Part shown: positions 51,849-61,511 of the stretch, in pieces
Position numbering within the stretch: position 1 is the first letter of the stretch
Layout of the letters: each line of letters begins with the position of its first letter
Origin: Clostridia bacterium
Lineage (GTDB): Bacteria > Bacillota > Clostridia > Lachnospirales > Lachnospiraceae
NCBI GenBank assembly: GCA_009929615.1
Contig: SAAB01000014.1
Coordinates: 1 to 64,000 of the forward strand
Reading direction: 5' to 3'
DNA length: 64,000 nt
The notes under the pieces: generated by a model
Seen by the model: only the letters and a program-made list of their open reading frames with translations
The model's database searches: none
Told to the model about the DNA's origin: nothing
Program-made: the position numbers and the translations under genes

Positions 51849-53072
51849 ATGAAACAAGGGAACGCAATAGAAGTTAGAGATGTAAAGAAGAAATTTAAAG
51901 TATATATGGATAAGGGCAGCCAGCTCAAGGAAAGAATTCTTTTCCGTAATAGAAATCGCTACGAGGAACGGTGGGTTCTGGATGATGTCAGTTTTGATGT
52001 TAAAGAAGGTGAGGCTGTTGGTCTTATCGGACATAATGGCTGTGGAAAGAGTACAACTTTAAAACTGCTCACACGAATTATGTATCCGGATTCAGGAACC
52101 ATTGAATTAAAGGGACGTGTATCCAGTTTAATTGAATTAGGTGCAGGTTTTCATCCCGACATGAGCGGACGTGAAAATATCTACACAAATGCCTCGATTT
52201 TTGGTTTGACCAAGAAAGAGATTGATGAACGTTTGGACGATATCATTGAATTTTCAGAGATGGAACCTTTCCTGGATAACCCGGTAAGGACTTATTCTTC
52301 AGGTATGTATATGCGTCTGGCATTTTCTGTTGCCATTAATGTAAATGCAGATATTTTACTGATTGATGAGATTCTGGCCGTTGGCGATGTCAACTTCCAG
52401 GCAAAATGTTTTAATAAGCTTCGGGAGATTAAAGCCCAGGGAACAACCATTGTTATCGTTTCCCATTCCATGGGACAGATTGAACAGATTTGTGACCGAA
52501 GCATCTGGATTCATGAAGGCCACATCAAAGGCGAAGGAAGCCCAAGAGATATTGACCGTGATTATCTGAATTTCATGGGTGAAAAACGTGAAACAGATGC
52601 GGAAAAAGCAGACCGTAAAGAGCGGGACGAGAACAATGTTTTCGACAGTGACAACCGCTGGGGGAATGGCAAAGCCCGATTTACGGACATTCACATGGAA
52701 GACGGAAGCGGAAAAAAGAAAACCGTATTTGCTTCGGAAGACGGAGCCGATATATGTATCAAGTATGCGGTTAAAGAGAAGGTTGTGGATGCTGTTTTTG
52801 GCATCGGAATTTTCAGAAGTGATGGTATTCAGTGTTATGGTACGAATACGAAGATTGAACAGTTTGAGCAGTTTGATTTGGAAAAGGATGGAAGCATCAA
52901 GATTAAGATGCAGAAACTGTTATTGCTGCCGGGCAAATACACCCTGGATGTTGCCATTGAATCGGATATGGCAACACCGGTAGATTATTATAAAGATGCC
53001 TATACATTTGAGGTCTATTCTTCATTGGGGGATGCGGGTGTAAGCCGTATAGAGCATGTGTGGGAGGTATAA
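51849..53072 (+). CDS. Polysaccharide ABC transporter ATPase with C-terminal Wzt-type domain
   Basis: ATPase of the exporter, 407 residues. Walker A GHNGCGKS is at residues 61-68, the signature is YSSGMYMRLAFSVAI, and Walker B DILLIDEILAVGD follows, all typical of Wzt/TagH. Residues about 245-400 form an extension with FASEDGADICIKYAV and VFGIGIFRSDGIQCYGTNT, like the C-terminal carbohydrate-binding domain of Wzt proteins that recognise the modified chain end. In such systems export needs a terminal modification, and a methyltransferase gene follows at once. Start ATG 51849 comes right after the permease stop, with GGAGG upstream. Confidence 0.92.
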   Translation: MKQGNAIEVRDVKKKFKVYMDKGSQLKERILFRNRNRYEERWVLDDVSFDVKEGEAVGLIGHNGCGKSTTLKLLTRIMYPDSGTIELKGRVSSLIELGAGFHPDMSGRENIYTNASIFGLTKKEIDERLDDIIEFSEMEPFLDNPVRTYSSGMYMRLAFSVAINVNADILLIDEILAVGDVNFQAKCFNKLREIKAQGTTIVIVSHSMGQIEQICDRSIWIHEGHIKGEGSPRDIDRDYLNFMGEKRETDAEKADRKERDENNVFDSDNRWGNGKARFTDIHMEDGSGKKKTVFASEDGADICIKYAVKEKVVDAVFGIGIFRSDGIQCYGTNTKIEQFEQFDLEKDGSIKIKMQKLLLLPGKYTLDVAIESDMATPVDYYKDAYTFEVYSSLGDAGVSRIEHVWEV

Positions 53073-53074
53073 GA

Positions 53075-54154
53075 ATGGCTGGATTATCAAGAAGAATTTT
53101 TGACCGGCTTGGACGAACCTATATTGTAGAACGTCAGTTGAGAGAGAACGAACAGATACAATTGGCTCAGGAGCAGGCTGAGAAAATCAATGCACTTGAG
53201 CAGAACTGTGCAGAACTTCAGAAGAAGCTGGAGATTGAAAGCGAAGCCCTGAAGGGAGCACAGACAGCTCTTGGGGAAGTTTATAAATATATGCAGCAGC
53301 GCCAGGAGATTAATCCGGAGATTGAAGAGAATATCCGAAATAATAACCGTCGCCTGGATGACCTGGATAAACGAAGTGATATGCAGGAAGTCAAAAACAG
53401 AAGTTTGTCTCTGAAATTTGACCGCATCACCGCAGGCAGTGGAAATGCACCGGTTTCCGGTGAAGTGTCACAGGGCGAGAATGAGTATGACTGCGTGGAT
53501 TACTTTGATTTCGAAAATCATTTTCGTGGTCCCAGAGAGACAATCAAAGAAGTTCAGCGTCAGTATATTAAATATTTTGAAGGCAGGAAGAATGTTTTAG
53601 ACCTTGGCTGCGGACGGGGAGAATTTCTTGAACTTTTAAAGGAAAATGATATCGAAGCCATAGGTGTTGAATTCTATACCGAATTTGCCGAATATTGCAG
53701 AATGAAAGACTTGAAGGTGGAAGAGGCGGATGCACTGGCCTATTTAGAGGGACAGGAGAAAGTGGGTGGCATATTTGCGGGACAGCTCATTGAACATCTG
53801 AAATTCAATCAGATTGTCAAGCTGTGTGAACTTGCCTATGAAAAGCTGGAAGATGGTGGATATATCATTTTAGAGACACCAAATCCGATGTCATTAGCAA
53901 TTTACACCCATGCTTTTTATATGGACCCATCCCACAATAAACCAATCCATCCATTGACGATGGAATACTTTATGCATAAAGTGGGCTTTGAACATGTGGA
54001 AATTCTATTTACAGAATCCAGTAAATATCCGGCACAGATACCTGAGCTGAAGGGCGAGGGTATTGAAAATCTGGAAAGATTCAATAAAACCATGCAGGAA
54101 GTGAGCCAGACCCTCTTTGGAAGTCAGGACTATGCAATTATCGGAAGAAAATAG
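53075..54154 (+). CDS. SAM-dependent methyltransferase with N-terminal coiled coil
   Basis: A 359-residue protein. Residues about 25-115 are a predicted coiled coil rich in Glu, Gln and Leu; the class I methyltransferase domain follows from about 160, with the SAM motif NVLDLGCGRGEFLELL and a second strand EAIGVEFYTEFAEYC, then GQLIEHLKFNQ and GYIILETPNP. In the E. coli O9a system WbdD is a coiled-coil methyltransferase (with a kinase domain) that caps the chain and sets its length. The position right after the Wzt-type gene makes a similar capping role plausible here. No kinase domain is seen. GGAGGT serves ATG 53075. Confidence 0.85.
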   Translation: MAGLSRRIFDRLGRTYIVERQLRENEQIQLAQEQAEKINALEQNCAELQKKLEIESEALKGAQTALGEVYKYMQQRQEINPEIEENIRNNNRRLDDLDKRSDMQEVKNRSLSLKFDRITAGSGNAPVSGEVSQGENEYDCVDYFDFENHFRGPRETIKEVQRQYIKYFEGRKNVLDLGCGRGEFLELLKENDIEAIGVEFYTEFAEYCRMKDLKVEEADALAYLEGQEKVGGIFAGQLIEHLKFNQIVKLCELAYEKLEDGGYIILETPNPMSLAIYTHAFYMDPSHNKPIHPLTMEYFMHKVGFEHVEILFTESSKYPAQIPELKGEGIENLERFNKTMQEVSQTLFGSQDYAIIGRK

Positions 54155-54168
54155 ATGGAGGAATAATC

Positions 54169-54639
54169 ATGGAAAATCAGATAACACCTGTTGATGTTGA
54201 AGAGATTATGAAAGAAATCCGCGAAAGGATTGCAAACCGCGGCGTTGATGAAAAACCTCTGAGCTTTGATGAGGCGATGGCAGATAAAGTATGCGAGGCC
54301 GGATTTGTTGCGGAAACCCAGTATGTAGATTCAACACTGCATCATTACGTTTTTTCATCCAATCAGGGACATAATATTCCCTTTTATCAGATGATTCCAA
54401 AGGGTGGTGTAAAATCCTTTATTAAACGGAGCATTAGAAAGTTAATTGCCCCAACGGTTCTGCCTTTAAGAGATGCACAGAATGTGTATAATGCCAATGT
54501 TGTTCAGGCATTAATTCAGCTGGAATCCTACACGCTGGAGAAAAACGACCTTTTGGAAAAACAGGAAGAATTAATTGAACAGATGGCAGCGAAGATTGAT
54601 AAACTGGAAAAAAGAATCGAAACATTGGAAAGCAGATAA
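54169..54639 (+). CDS. Hypothetical protein with C-terminal coiled coil
   Basis: A 156-residue protein I do not recognise. Residues 1-100 have no clear motif beyond a conserved-looking DVEEIMKEIRERIANRG start and a basic KGGVKSFIKRSIRKLI stretch at about 84-100. Residues about 118-156 form a strong coiled coil (ENDLLEKQEELIEQMAAKIDKL-like heptads). No signal peptide or membrane helix is visible. It lies 14 nt after the methyltransferase and 15 nt before a GT4, with its own good ribosome binding site. It may be a partner of the coiled-coil methyltransferase or a scaffold for glycosyltransferases; this is inference from position. Confidence 0.6.
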   Translation: MENQITPVDVEEIMKEIRERIANRGVDEKPLSFDEAMADKVCEAGFVAETQYVDSTLHHYVFSSNQGHNIPFYQMIPKGGVKSFIKRSIRKLIAPTVLPLRDAQNVYNANVVQALIQLESYTLEKNDLLEKQEELIEQMAAKIDKLEKRIETLESR

Positions 54640-54654
54640 TCAGAAGGAGGGGCT

Positions 54655-55842
54655 ATGGAACGTAAAGTTTGTTTTATTGTGCAGAGATACGGACTGGAAG
54701 TAAACGGCGGAGCAGAATTGCATTGCCGTCAGCTGGCGGAACATTTAAGCCCATTCGCCGAGGTGCATGTGCTGACTTCGAAGGCTGTAGATTATACCAC
54801 CTGGGCAGATGTCTATGAATCCGATGAGGAAGATATCCATGGCATCCGGGTACACCGCTTTGGTGTGAGCCAGGAACGTGATGTCGAAAAATTCAACAAG
54901 ATGGCCGAGAATCTAGATACAGGGGTGGTTCTTACAAATGCGGAAGAACAGAACTGGGTAGATGAACAGGGACCTATGGTACCTGAACTGACAGCCTATT
55001 TAAAAGAACATAAGGACGACTATGATGCCTTTATCTTTTTTACTTACCTTTATTATCCAACGGTTATGGGGGTTCGGGAAGTGGCAGAAAAGGCCATTGT
55101 TATACCGACAGCCCATGATGAACCTTATCTGCGTCTGAGGATTTTTGAAAATGTTTTTCGAAAGGCAAAGGCCTTTTTATATAATACAGAAGAAGAACGC
55201 CGGATGATTCATAAAAAGTTTTATAATCATGTGGCAAAAAGTGAGATTGGCGGGGTGGGCGTTGATGTGCCAACCGATGTCAATGCTGAAAGATTTAAAG
55301 AAAAATATGGTCTCGACCAATATGTTGTTTATGTTGGAAGAATTGATATAGGAAAAAACTGCCACGAGCTGTTTAACGATTTTGTGGCATTTAAAAATAA
55401 ATATCCATCGGATTTAAAGCTTGTTCTCATGGGTAAGGAAGAAATTCCGGTTCCGGAACGGGAAGATATCGTATCCCTTGGATTTGTCAATGATGAAGAT
55501 AAGTTTGACGGTATTTCAGGAGCGAAAGCACTGGTTCTGCCATCTAAGTACGAAAGTCTTTCCATGGTCGTACTGGAAGCATTTACCCAGAAAGTTCCCG
55601 TACTTGTCAATGGCTTCTGCGAGGTTTTAAAAGCCCATTGCATGAAAAGTGACGGCGGCTTCTATTATAACAACCAGCAGGAGTTTATAGAATATCTGCA
55701 ATATATGCTTGAGCATCCGGACATATCCCGGAAAATGGGTGAAAATGGTGCTGTATATGTGGAGCAGAATTATCAATGGAAGGTTATTGTAGATAAATTA
55801 AGATATTTAATCGAGTATGTAACCGAAAATGGAGTGGATTAA
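54655..55842 (+). CDS. Family 4 glycosyltransferase
   Basis: GT-B transferase of 395 residues. VCFIVQRYGLEVNGGAELHCRQLAEHL starts the acceptor domain, and the donor domain shows YVVYVGRIDIGKNCHELFNDF and ALVLPSKYESLSMVVLEAFTQKVPVLVNG, where the E.LSMV.LEA pattern contains the acidic catalytic-site residue. It is a close paralogue of the transferase at 56920-58098 (same N-terminal layout, PTAHDEPYLRLRIFENVFRKAKAFLYNTEEER versus CFHEEAYIY). AAGGAGG precedes the ATG. It ends 1 nt before the next start. Confidence 0.87.
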   Translation: MERKVCFIVQRYGLEVNGGAELHCRQLAEHLSPFAEVHVLTSKAVDYTTWADVYESDEEDIHGIRVHRFGVSQERDVEKFNKMAENLDTGVVLTNAEEQNWVDEQGPMVPELTAYLKEHKDDYDAFIFFTYLYYPTVMGVREVAEKAIVIPTAHDEPYLRLRIFENVFRKAKAFLYNTEEERRMIHKKFYNHVAKSEIGGVGVDVPTDVNAERFKEKYGLDQYVVYVGRIDIGKNCHELFNDFVAFKNKYPSDLKLVLMGKEEIPVPEREDIVSLGFVNDEDKFDGISGAKALVLPSKYESLSMVVLEAFTQKVPVLVNGFCEVLKAHCMKSDGGFYYNNQQEFIEYLQYMLEHPDISRKMGENGAVYVEQNYQWKVIVDKLRYLIEYVTENGVD

Positions 55843-55843
55843 C

Positions 55844-56923
55844 ATGAGAGTTATTCAGATGCTGCCAACGCTGGCATATGGCGATGCCATAGGGAATGAT
55901 ACATTGACCCTGGGGGATACTTTAGAGGCAAATGGCTATGATACAAAAATATATGCGGGCTTTATTGATGAACGTATACATAATCCTTTAGTTGTGCCTG
56001 CGGAGGAATATGAGTGCCGTGAGGATGATGTGATTATTTATCATCTTTCCACCGGAAGTGATATGAATTATGAATTATCAGAGTACAACTGCAAAAAAAT
56101 AATTATGTACCACAATGTAACACCACCGGAATTTTTTGAATTTTACGATAAAAATATGGCAGACATCTGTGCCAGTGGCTTACGTGCAACAAAGTATTTG
56201 AGGACAAAGGCGGATTTCTGTTTTGCAGATTCTGAATTTAATAAACAGGAGCTTATCGAGATGGGTTACACCTGCGATATAGAGGTTCTTCCGATATTGA
56301 TTGCCTTTGATGATTATAAGAAGGCACCAAGTGCCAAGGTGTTAAAGGAATTTGAGGATGACGACTATGTGAATATTGTATTCACAGGCCGGGTGGCACC
56401 AAATAAAAAGCAGGAGGACCTGATAGCGGCCTTTGCTTATTATAAGAAAAATATTAATCCAAAATCCCGACTGATTTTAGTCGGCAATCATTTAATGACA
56501 CCGGGCTATTATCCGAAATTAAGCAGATATATTGAACGGCTTGGTGTGGAGGATGTGGTATTTACGGGTCATATCCGATTTGATGAGATATTGGCTTACT
56601 ATAAAATTGCAGATGTCTTTTTATGTCTGAGTGAACACGAAGGTTTTTGTGTACCGCTGGTGGAAGCCATGTTTTTCGATGTGCCGGTGATTGCCTATGA
56701 CAGCTGTGCCGTTGGAGAAACCTTAGGCGGAGCGGGTTTATTGCTTCCGACGAAAGAGTCCCAGGTTGTCGGCGAAGCCATTAACCTGGTTGTTGAGAAT
56801 AAAGAATTTCAGAAACAGCTGATTGCTGGACAGCGGGAACGATTGAAAGCTTTTCGGCATGATGTGATTAAAGCACAGTTTTTAAAAGCAATTCAGGCTT
56901 TTACAGAGGGTGATATGAAATGA
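55844..56923 (+). CDS. Family 4 glycosyltransferase
   Basis: GT-B transferase of 359 residues. RVIQMLPTLAYGDAIGNDTL is a typical start of this GT4 subgroup; DVIIYHLSTGSDMNYEL and YHNVTPPEFFE are acceptor-domain motifs. The donor domain has VFTGRVAPNKKQEDLIAAF and ADVFLCLSEHEGFCVPLVEAMFFDVPVIAYD. The start ATG 55844, one base after the previous stop, has GGAGTGG upstream; ATG 55829 lies within the preceding gene and is less likely. Its stop overlaps the next gene (ATGA), so the three GT4 genes are coupled. Linkage made is unknown. Confidence 0.87.
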   Translation: MRVIQMLPTLAYGDAIGNDTLTLGDTLEANGYDTKIYAGFIDERIHNPLVVPAEEYECREDDVIIYHLSTGSDMNYELSEYNCKKIIMYHNVTPPEFFEFYDKNMADICASGLRATKYLRTKADFCFADSEFNKQELIEMGYTCDIEVLPILIAFDDYKKAPSAKVLKEFEDDDYVNIVFTGRVAPNKKQEDLIAAFAYYKKNINPKSRLILVGNHLMTPGYYPKLSRYIERLGVEDVVFTGHIRFDEILAYYKIADVFLCLSEHEGFCVPLVEAMFFDVPVIAYDSCAVGETLGGAGLLLPTKESQVVGEAINLVVENKEFQKQLIAGQRERLKAFRHDVIKAQFLKAIQAFTEGDMK

Positions 56924-58098
56924 AAAAAATAGGATTTGTAGTGCCGTGGCATGGCGAGAAGATTCCCGGCGGTGCGGAAATGGCTCTTCGCGGTGTTACC
57001 CAGCATCTGCAGCAGGCAGGTGTTGAGGTTGAGATACTCTCAACCTGTGTTAAAGAGTTTATGAGTGATTGGAATGAAAATTATCATAAAGCAGGACTGA
57101 CGGTAGAGCAGGGAATCCCTGTGCGTCGGTTTAAAGTGCGTAAAAGGGATGTGGAGGCTTTTAATCGGGTAAATATCAAGCTGATGGATAATGAAAGGCT
57201 GACTCCCGAGGAGGAAGAAACCTTTGCCAGAGAGATGATTAACAGTCCGGATATGTATAAATATATGGAGAAACATAAAGATGAGTATCACTGCTTTGTG
57301 GGCATTCCTTATATGTTTGGACCTGTTTATTATATGTGTAAGCTTTTCCCGGAAAAGGCGGTTATGATTCCCTGTTTCCATGAAGAAGCCTATATTTATA
57401 TGAATATCTTTAAAGAAGCTTTTTCAAATATCCGAGGAATGATTTTTAATGCGGAACCGGAGCGGATTCTGACAGAGCGGGTCTATGATACAACAAATCA
57501 GAAGCTGATTACACCGGGGCTGGGACTGGATACGTCTCTGACCTGTGATGGCGAAAGATTCCGTGCCAAATTTGATATTCAGGAACCCTTTATACTCTAT
57601 GCCGGACGAAAAGACGTGGGTAAGAATATTTACACATTGATTCGGTATTTTCAGGAGTATAAGAAAAGAAATAAAGGCGATTTAAAACTTGTTCTGATTG
57701 GTGGTGGAGAAGTAAATATTCCCCAGTCTCTTCAGGGCGAGGTTTATGACCTGGGTTTTGTATCTATCCAGGATAAATATGATGCTTATGGTGCTGCACT
57801 GACATTGTGTCAGCCATCAAAGCACGAAAGCTTTTCATTTGTTATTATGGAGAGTTGGCTCTGTAAAAGACCGGTCATGGTCCATGAGGGCTGTGATGTA
57901 ACCAAACACTTTGCAGTAGCATCCCAGGGGGGCTTTTACTTCAATAATTATTTTGAATTTGAAGGCCAGGTGAATTACTATCTGGAGCATCTGGAAACAG
58001 CAGATGCCATGGGCGAGAATGGACGAAAGTTTGTACTCGAGAATTTCGACTGGGATATTGTAACACGGAAGTATAGAGAGTTTTTTGAGGAATTGTAG
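56920..58098 (+). CDS. Family 4 glycosyltransferase
   Basis: GT-B transferase of 392 residues, similar in layout to the one at 54655-55842, so probably an old duplication. IGFVVPWHGEKIPGGAEMALRGVTQHL begins the protein, FILYAGRKDVGKNIYTLI and LCQPSKHESFSFVIMESWLCKRPVMVHEG form the donor domain with the conserved E.FSFV.ME motif. The ATGA overlap with the previous gene indicates coupling. It is followed after 33 nt by a membrane protein gene. Donor and acceptor cannot be told from sequence. Confidence 0.87.
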   Translation: MKKIGFVVPWHGEKIPGGAEMALRGVTQHLQQAGVEVEILSTCVKEFMSDWNENYHKAGLTVEQGIPVRRFKVRKRDVEAFNRVNIKLMDNERLTPEEEETFAREMINSPDMYKYMEKHKDEYHCFVGIPYMFGPVYYMCKLFPEKAVMIPCFHEEAYIYMNIFKEAFSNIRGMIFNAEPERILTERVYDTTNQKLITPGLGLDTSLTCDGERFRAKFDIQEPFILYAGRKDVGKNIYTLIRYFQEYKKRNKGDLKLVLIGGGEVNIPQSLQGEVYDLGFVSIQDKYDAYGAALTLCQPSKHESFSFVIMESWLCKRPVMVHEGCDVTKHFAVASQGGFYFNNYFEFEGQVNYYLEHLETADAMGENGRKFVLENFDWDIVTRKYREFFEEL

Positions 58099-58131
58099 AG
58101 AAATCAACAGTTAAAAGAATGAGGTTAAGAT

Positions 58132-60150
58132 ATGCAAATCAGTGTACTGTTGTTAGCGGCAGGAATTCTTTCAGCGGGAATACTGTGTGCTTTCAGCTTA
58201 AAAAAAGAGAATATTGTTAAACTGTGTGTGTTGACAGTCCTCATTTATTTTTCCTTATACATTATTATCAGTGGGCTATGTTTCTGGGGAGATGTTTTCT
58301 CTATTAACAGGGCGTTGGCAGGTGTACTGGTGGTAACTAGTGCAATAAATGTTTTTTTTGTACTTTTCAAGCATACAGGATTTGAAATGATATGGAATAT
58401 AAAACAATGTTTGATACCGATATTGATTATTGTATGTGCGTTGCCATTTGTGCTAACAAAATACGAGTATTTTGGCATGGGCCAGGATGAGGGCGTATAT
58501 CAAACGCAGGCAATATCCCTTATTTATGGATATACAGATATCCAACAGGATTTTAAAGAGTATACATTATTGGATAGTGAACTAGCAAAAGCAGATTATG
58601 CTACAGCTATGAAAGATGACCTGATTGGATTATATAATTATGATACGTCATTGCCTTTTGCCTCAGAAGAAAAAGAGGTTAGTGATGTATCCGCTGTTTT
58701 TCATGGAATTCCAACATTTCCAGCCTTGCTGGCGTTATCAGGAAAACTTTTTGGGATAAGCCATATGTCTGGTATTCAGACACTATTTTACATTTGTTCC
58801 GTGTTCCTTATATTCTTTATATTGGATGATTTGAAAGTGAAAAAAGCTCTTAAGATTGTAGGGACGCTTTTGTTTGCGGTTTCTCCATTGATTTTGTGGG
58901 TATCTAAATCGGCACTTACAGAGATTGAATTGGTTTGTCTGATTTTAGGGTTTATATATTTTATAATGACTATGAAAAAAGAGCATATTTATTTGTCGCT
59001 GATACCGGTGACAGCATTTTGCTTTTTCCATATAACAATTTATACAATGATTCCTGTGATATTGCTGTTGTACATGGGGCTGTATATCTATCAGAAAGAT
59101 ATACGTTATTTGATAGTGGCGTTGCTTGCCAATACAGCATTTATAGCAGGGATTACAATGACAATGATGATTGCCGGAACCTACTCCTTTGTTAATAATT
59201 TTTGGCCATTATATGGATTGCCAGGTGTTGGACAGGAGAATATCGCATTGACCTTGTGGATAGCCGGAGGCTTGGTCTATATTTTCTGTATTATTCTATA
59301 TCTTATCAAAAAATATTTTGATAAGATTATAGACTTATGCAATCGATTTAAAAATGCAGCCATCCGAGTGTGTCTGGTTGGTGGCATCCTTTTTCAGGGA
59401 TATATTATTATGACGCGACGCGAGGCTTATCAAGGTGGAATAAATACCTTTAAGCATTTGAGTTTGACAGGCTATGGCCTGGTTGTTGGAATTTTACTCC
59501 CGGCTGTAGGGGGGATTCTGGCTGTTTTATTTACAAAAAAGATTTTTGTGGGTACAAAGAAGTCAATGATTGCAGTTTTATTTATATACTGCATTATTAT
59601 ATATAGCTGTGTGATGCGGAAAGATATTGCCTATTATTATTATTATGGCAGATATCTGGCACCTTATATTTCTGTGGTGATTCTATTTTCTGCAGTGGCA
59701 CTCGATGTGGTGTCCAGATGGGCAGTATATGCAATGGGTCTGATAAGTCTGGTGATTTTAGCACCTTATGAGAAAATGCTTCTGGTGAATAAGGATGATA
59801 CAAGGGTTACATGGGAAGCCCTGGAGAAGGTGGCAGAGCATGTGGAAGCAAATAGCTGTGTCGTTATACCAAAAGAAGATATGAAATTCTACTTTCTAGC
59901 TCTTAGGGCGATGAAGGGAGCGGAAGTTTTTCCGTATACGGAGGCTGTCCTTGAAGAAATAAATAGCGAAAATAGGGGATTTTACATAGTTTCGGGAAGT
60001 ACCCTGCCATTAGAGGGCGGGAAGGGAATTTGTGAAACGACTTTTCAGTTGAGTGAAGATAATAATCTCTATGATGGGAAACGGATACCGTTTCCATTAG
60101 ACGTAACTAAAGAGAATAAAAGTGTAGTAGTGCAATATTTTGATAGATAA
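58132..60150 (+). CDS. Polytopic membrane protein, GT-C glycosyltransferase-like
   Basis: A 672-residue membrane protein with about twelve to thirteen helices and a C-terminal extracytoplasmic part (about 550-672). The first large loop contains YFGMGQDEGVYQTQA near residues 117-131; an acidic pair in this loop (here DE) is the catalytic feature of GT39/GT83-like GT-C enzymes that use lipid-linked sugars. It is therefore a candidate for adding side sugars outside the membrane. Base composition is more A/T rich than in the genes before it, a trend that continues to the end of the window. Function is not proven. Confidence 0.7.
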   Translation: MQISVLLLAAGILSAGILCAFSLKKENIVKLCVLTVLIYFSLYIIISGLCFWGDVFSINRALAGVLVVTSAINVFFVLFKHTGFEMIWNIKQCLIPILIIVCALPFVLTKYEYFGMGQDEGVYQTQAISLIYGYTDIQQDFKEYTLLDSELAKADYATAMKDDLIGLYNYDTSLPFASEEKEVSDVSAVFHGIPTFPALLALSGKLFGISHMSGIQTLFYICSVFLIFFILDDLKVKKALKIVGTLLFAVSPLILWVSKSALTEIELVCLILGFIYFIMTMKKEHIYLSLIPVTAFCFFHITIYTMIPVILLLYMGLYIYQKDIRYLIVALLANTAFIAGITMTMMIAGTYSFVNNFWPLYGLPGVGQENIALTLWIAGGLVYIFCIILYLIKKYFDKIIDLCNRFKNAAIRVCLVGGILFQGYIIMTRREAYQGGINTFKHLSLTGYGLVVGILLPAVGGILAVLFTKKIFVGTKKSMIAVLFIYCIIIYSCVMRKDIAYYYYYGRYLAPYISVVILFSAVALDVVSRWAVYAMGLISLVILAPYEKMLLVNKDDTRVTWEALEKVAEHVEANSCVVIPKEDMKFYFLALRAMKGAEVFPYTEAVLEEINSENRGFYIVSGSTLPLEGGKGICETTFQLSEDNNLYDGKRIPFPLDVTKENKSVVVQYFDR

Positions 60151-60181
60151 AATCTAGGGTAAAACTCGGGAGGAATGGGAT

Positions 60182-61480
60182 ATGAAAATAGCTGTAGCAG
60201 GAACGGGGTATGTTGGTCTGGTAACAGGTGTATGTTTAGCCAGCAAAGGCCATCAGGTGACTTGTGTTGATGTGGATGAGAAAAAAGTAGAGATTATGCG
60301 ACAGGGCATATCACCAATATACGAGCCGGGCCTGAGTGAACTGATGAAGGAAAACATGGACAGGTTAACTTTTACAACGGATTATGCAATGGCTTATAAG
60401 GATGCGGAGGTTATCTTTATAGGTGTTGGAACACCTGAGAAAAAGGATGGTTCAGCCAACTTATCTTATGTATATAAGGTTGTTGAACAGATTGCCGATT
60501 CCGTAGAGCGGGAATGCGTTGTTGTTGTAAAATCGACGGTTCCAATAGGCACAAATGACAAGATAGAAACCTTTATGTTTGAGCATTTAGAGAAGAATAT
60601 ATCTGTACATATTGCATCAAATCCTGAATTTTTGGCACAGGGGACAGCTGTCCGAGATACCCTGCACGCTTCAAGAATTGTTATTGGTGCGGAAAGTGAA
60701 TATGCTAAAAAAGTGCTGGAGAAGGTTTATGAAAATTTTGATGCACCTAAGGTTATTACAAACCGCAGAAGTGCAGAAATGATTAAATATGCTTCCAATG
60801 ATTTTCTGGCTCTTAAAATTTCTTATGTTAATGAAATTGCCAATTTATGTGAGATTGTGGGTGCGGATATTGAAGACGTAACCCGTGGTATGGGACTGGA
60901 TGGCAGAATCGGAGATAAATTCTTAAGCTCCGGTATTGGCTATGGTGGCTCCTGTTTTCCGAAGGACACAAAAGCACTTAGCTGGCTTGCAAGCTTTAAC
61001 GATAATGAAATTAAAACAATCAAAGCAGCCATAGAGGTCAATGAAAGCCAGAAGTTCAAGCTGATTAAGAAAGCAAGAAAATATTATGAGGATTTCTCAA
61101 ATCTCACAGTTGCTGTTTTGGGATTGACCTTTAAACCGGGAACAGATGATTTGCGTGAAGCACCATCGCTTGTAAATATTCCGATTATGTTGGAAGATGG
61201 GGCAAAAGTAAAAGCCTGGGACCCGGTAGGAGTGAACAATTACAAGAAGCATTTTCCCGATGAAATTGAGTATTGTGGGACTATAGAGGAAACATTGACA
61301 GACGCAGATGTTTGTTTTATATTTACAGAATGGGAAGCTGTCAAAAAGTTGAATATTATGCAGTATAAGGCACTAATGCGGCACCCGATTATTTTAGATG
61401 GCCGAAATTGCTATCCATTGGATACATTTGAAGGCACCGGAATTATTTATGATTCTATAGGAAGGGAAACTGTCCAATAA
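60182..61480 (+). CDS. ugd: UDP-glucose 6-dehydrogenase
   Basis: Oxidises UDP-glucose to UDP-glucuronate in two NAD+-dependent steps, giving an acidic sugar donor for the glycan. The N-terminal Rossmann motif is VAGTGYVGLVTGVCLA, VVVKSTVPIGT and NPEFLAQGTAVRDTLHASRIVIG follow, and the catalytic Cys258 is in GYGGSCFPKDTKAL. The C-terminal domain has GLTFKPGTDDLREAPS. At 432 residues it is complete. GGGAGGAA precedes the ATG. Its presence suggests that the polymer contains glucuronate or a sugar derived from it, such as galacturonate or xylose. Confidence 0.95.
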   Translation: MKIAVAGTGYVGLVTGVCLASKGHQVTCVDVDEKKVEIMRQGISPIYEPGLSELMKENMDRLTFTTDYAMAYKDAEVIFIGVGTPEKKDGSANLSYVYKVVEQIADSVERECVVVVKSTVPIGTNDKIETFMFEHLEKNISVHIASNPEFLAQGTAVRDTLHASRIVIGAESEYAKKVLEKVYENFDAPKVITNRRSAEMIKYASNDFLALKISYVNEIANLCEIVGADIEDVTRGMGLDGRIGDKFLSSGIGYGGSCFPKDTKALSWLASFNDNEIKTIKAAIEVNESQKFKLIKKARKYYEDFSNLTVAVLGLTFKPGTDDLREAPSLVNIPIMLEDGAKVKAWDPVGVNNYKKHFPDEIEYCGTIEETLTDADVCFIFTEWEAVKKLNIMQYKALMRHPIILDGRNCYPLDTFEGTGIIYDSIGRETVQ

Positions 61481-61511
61481 CAATTATGTAAAATGAAGAG
61501 GAAGATATGTT

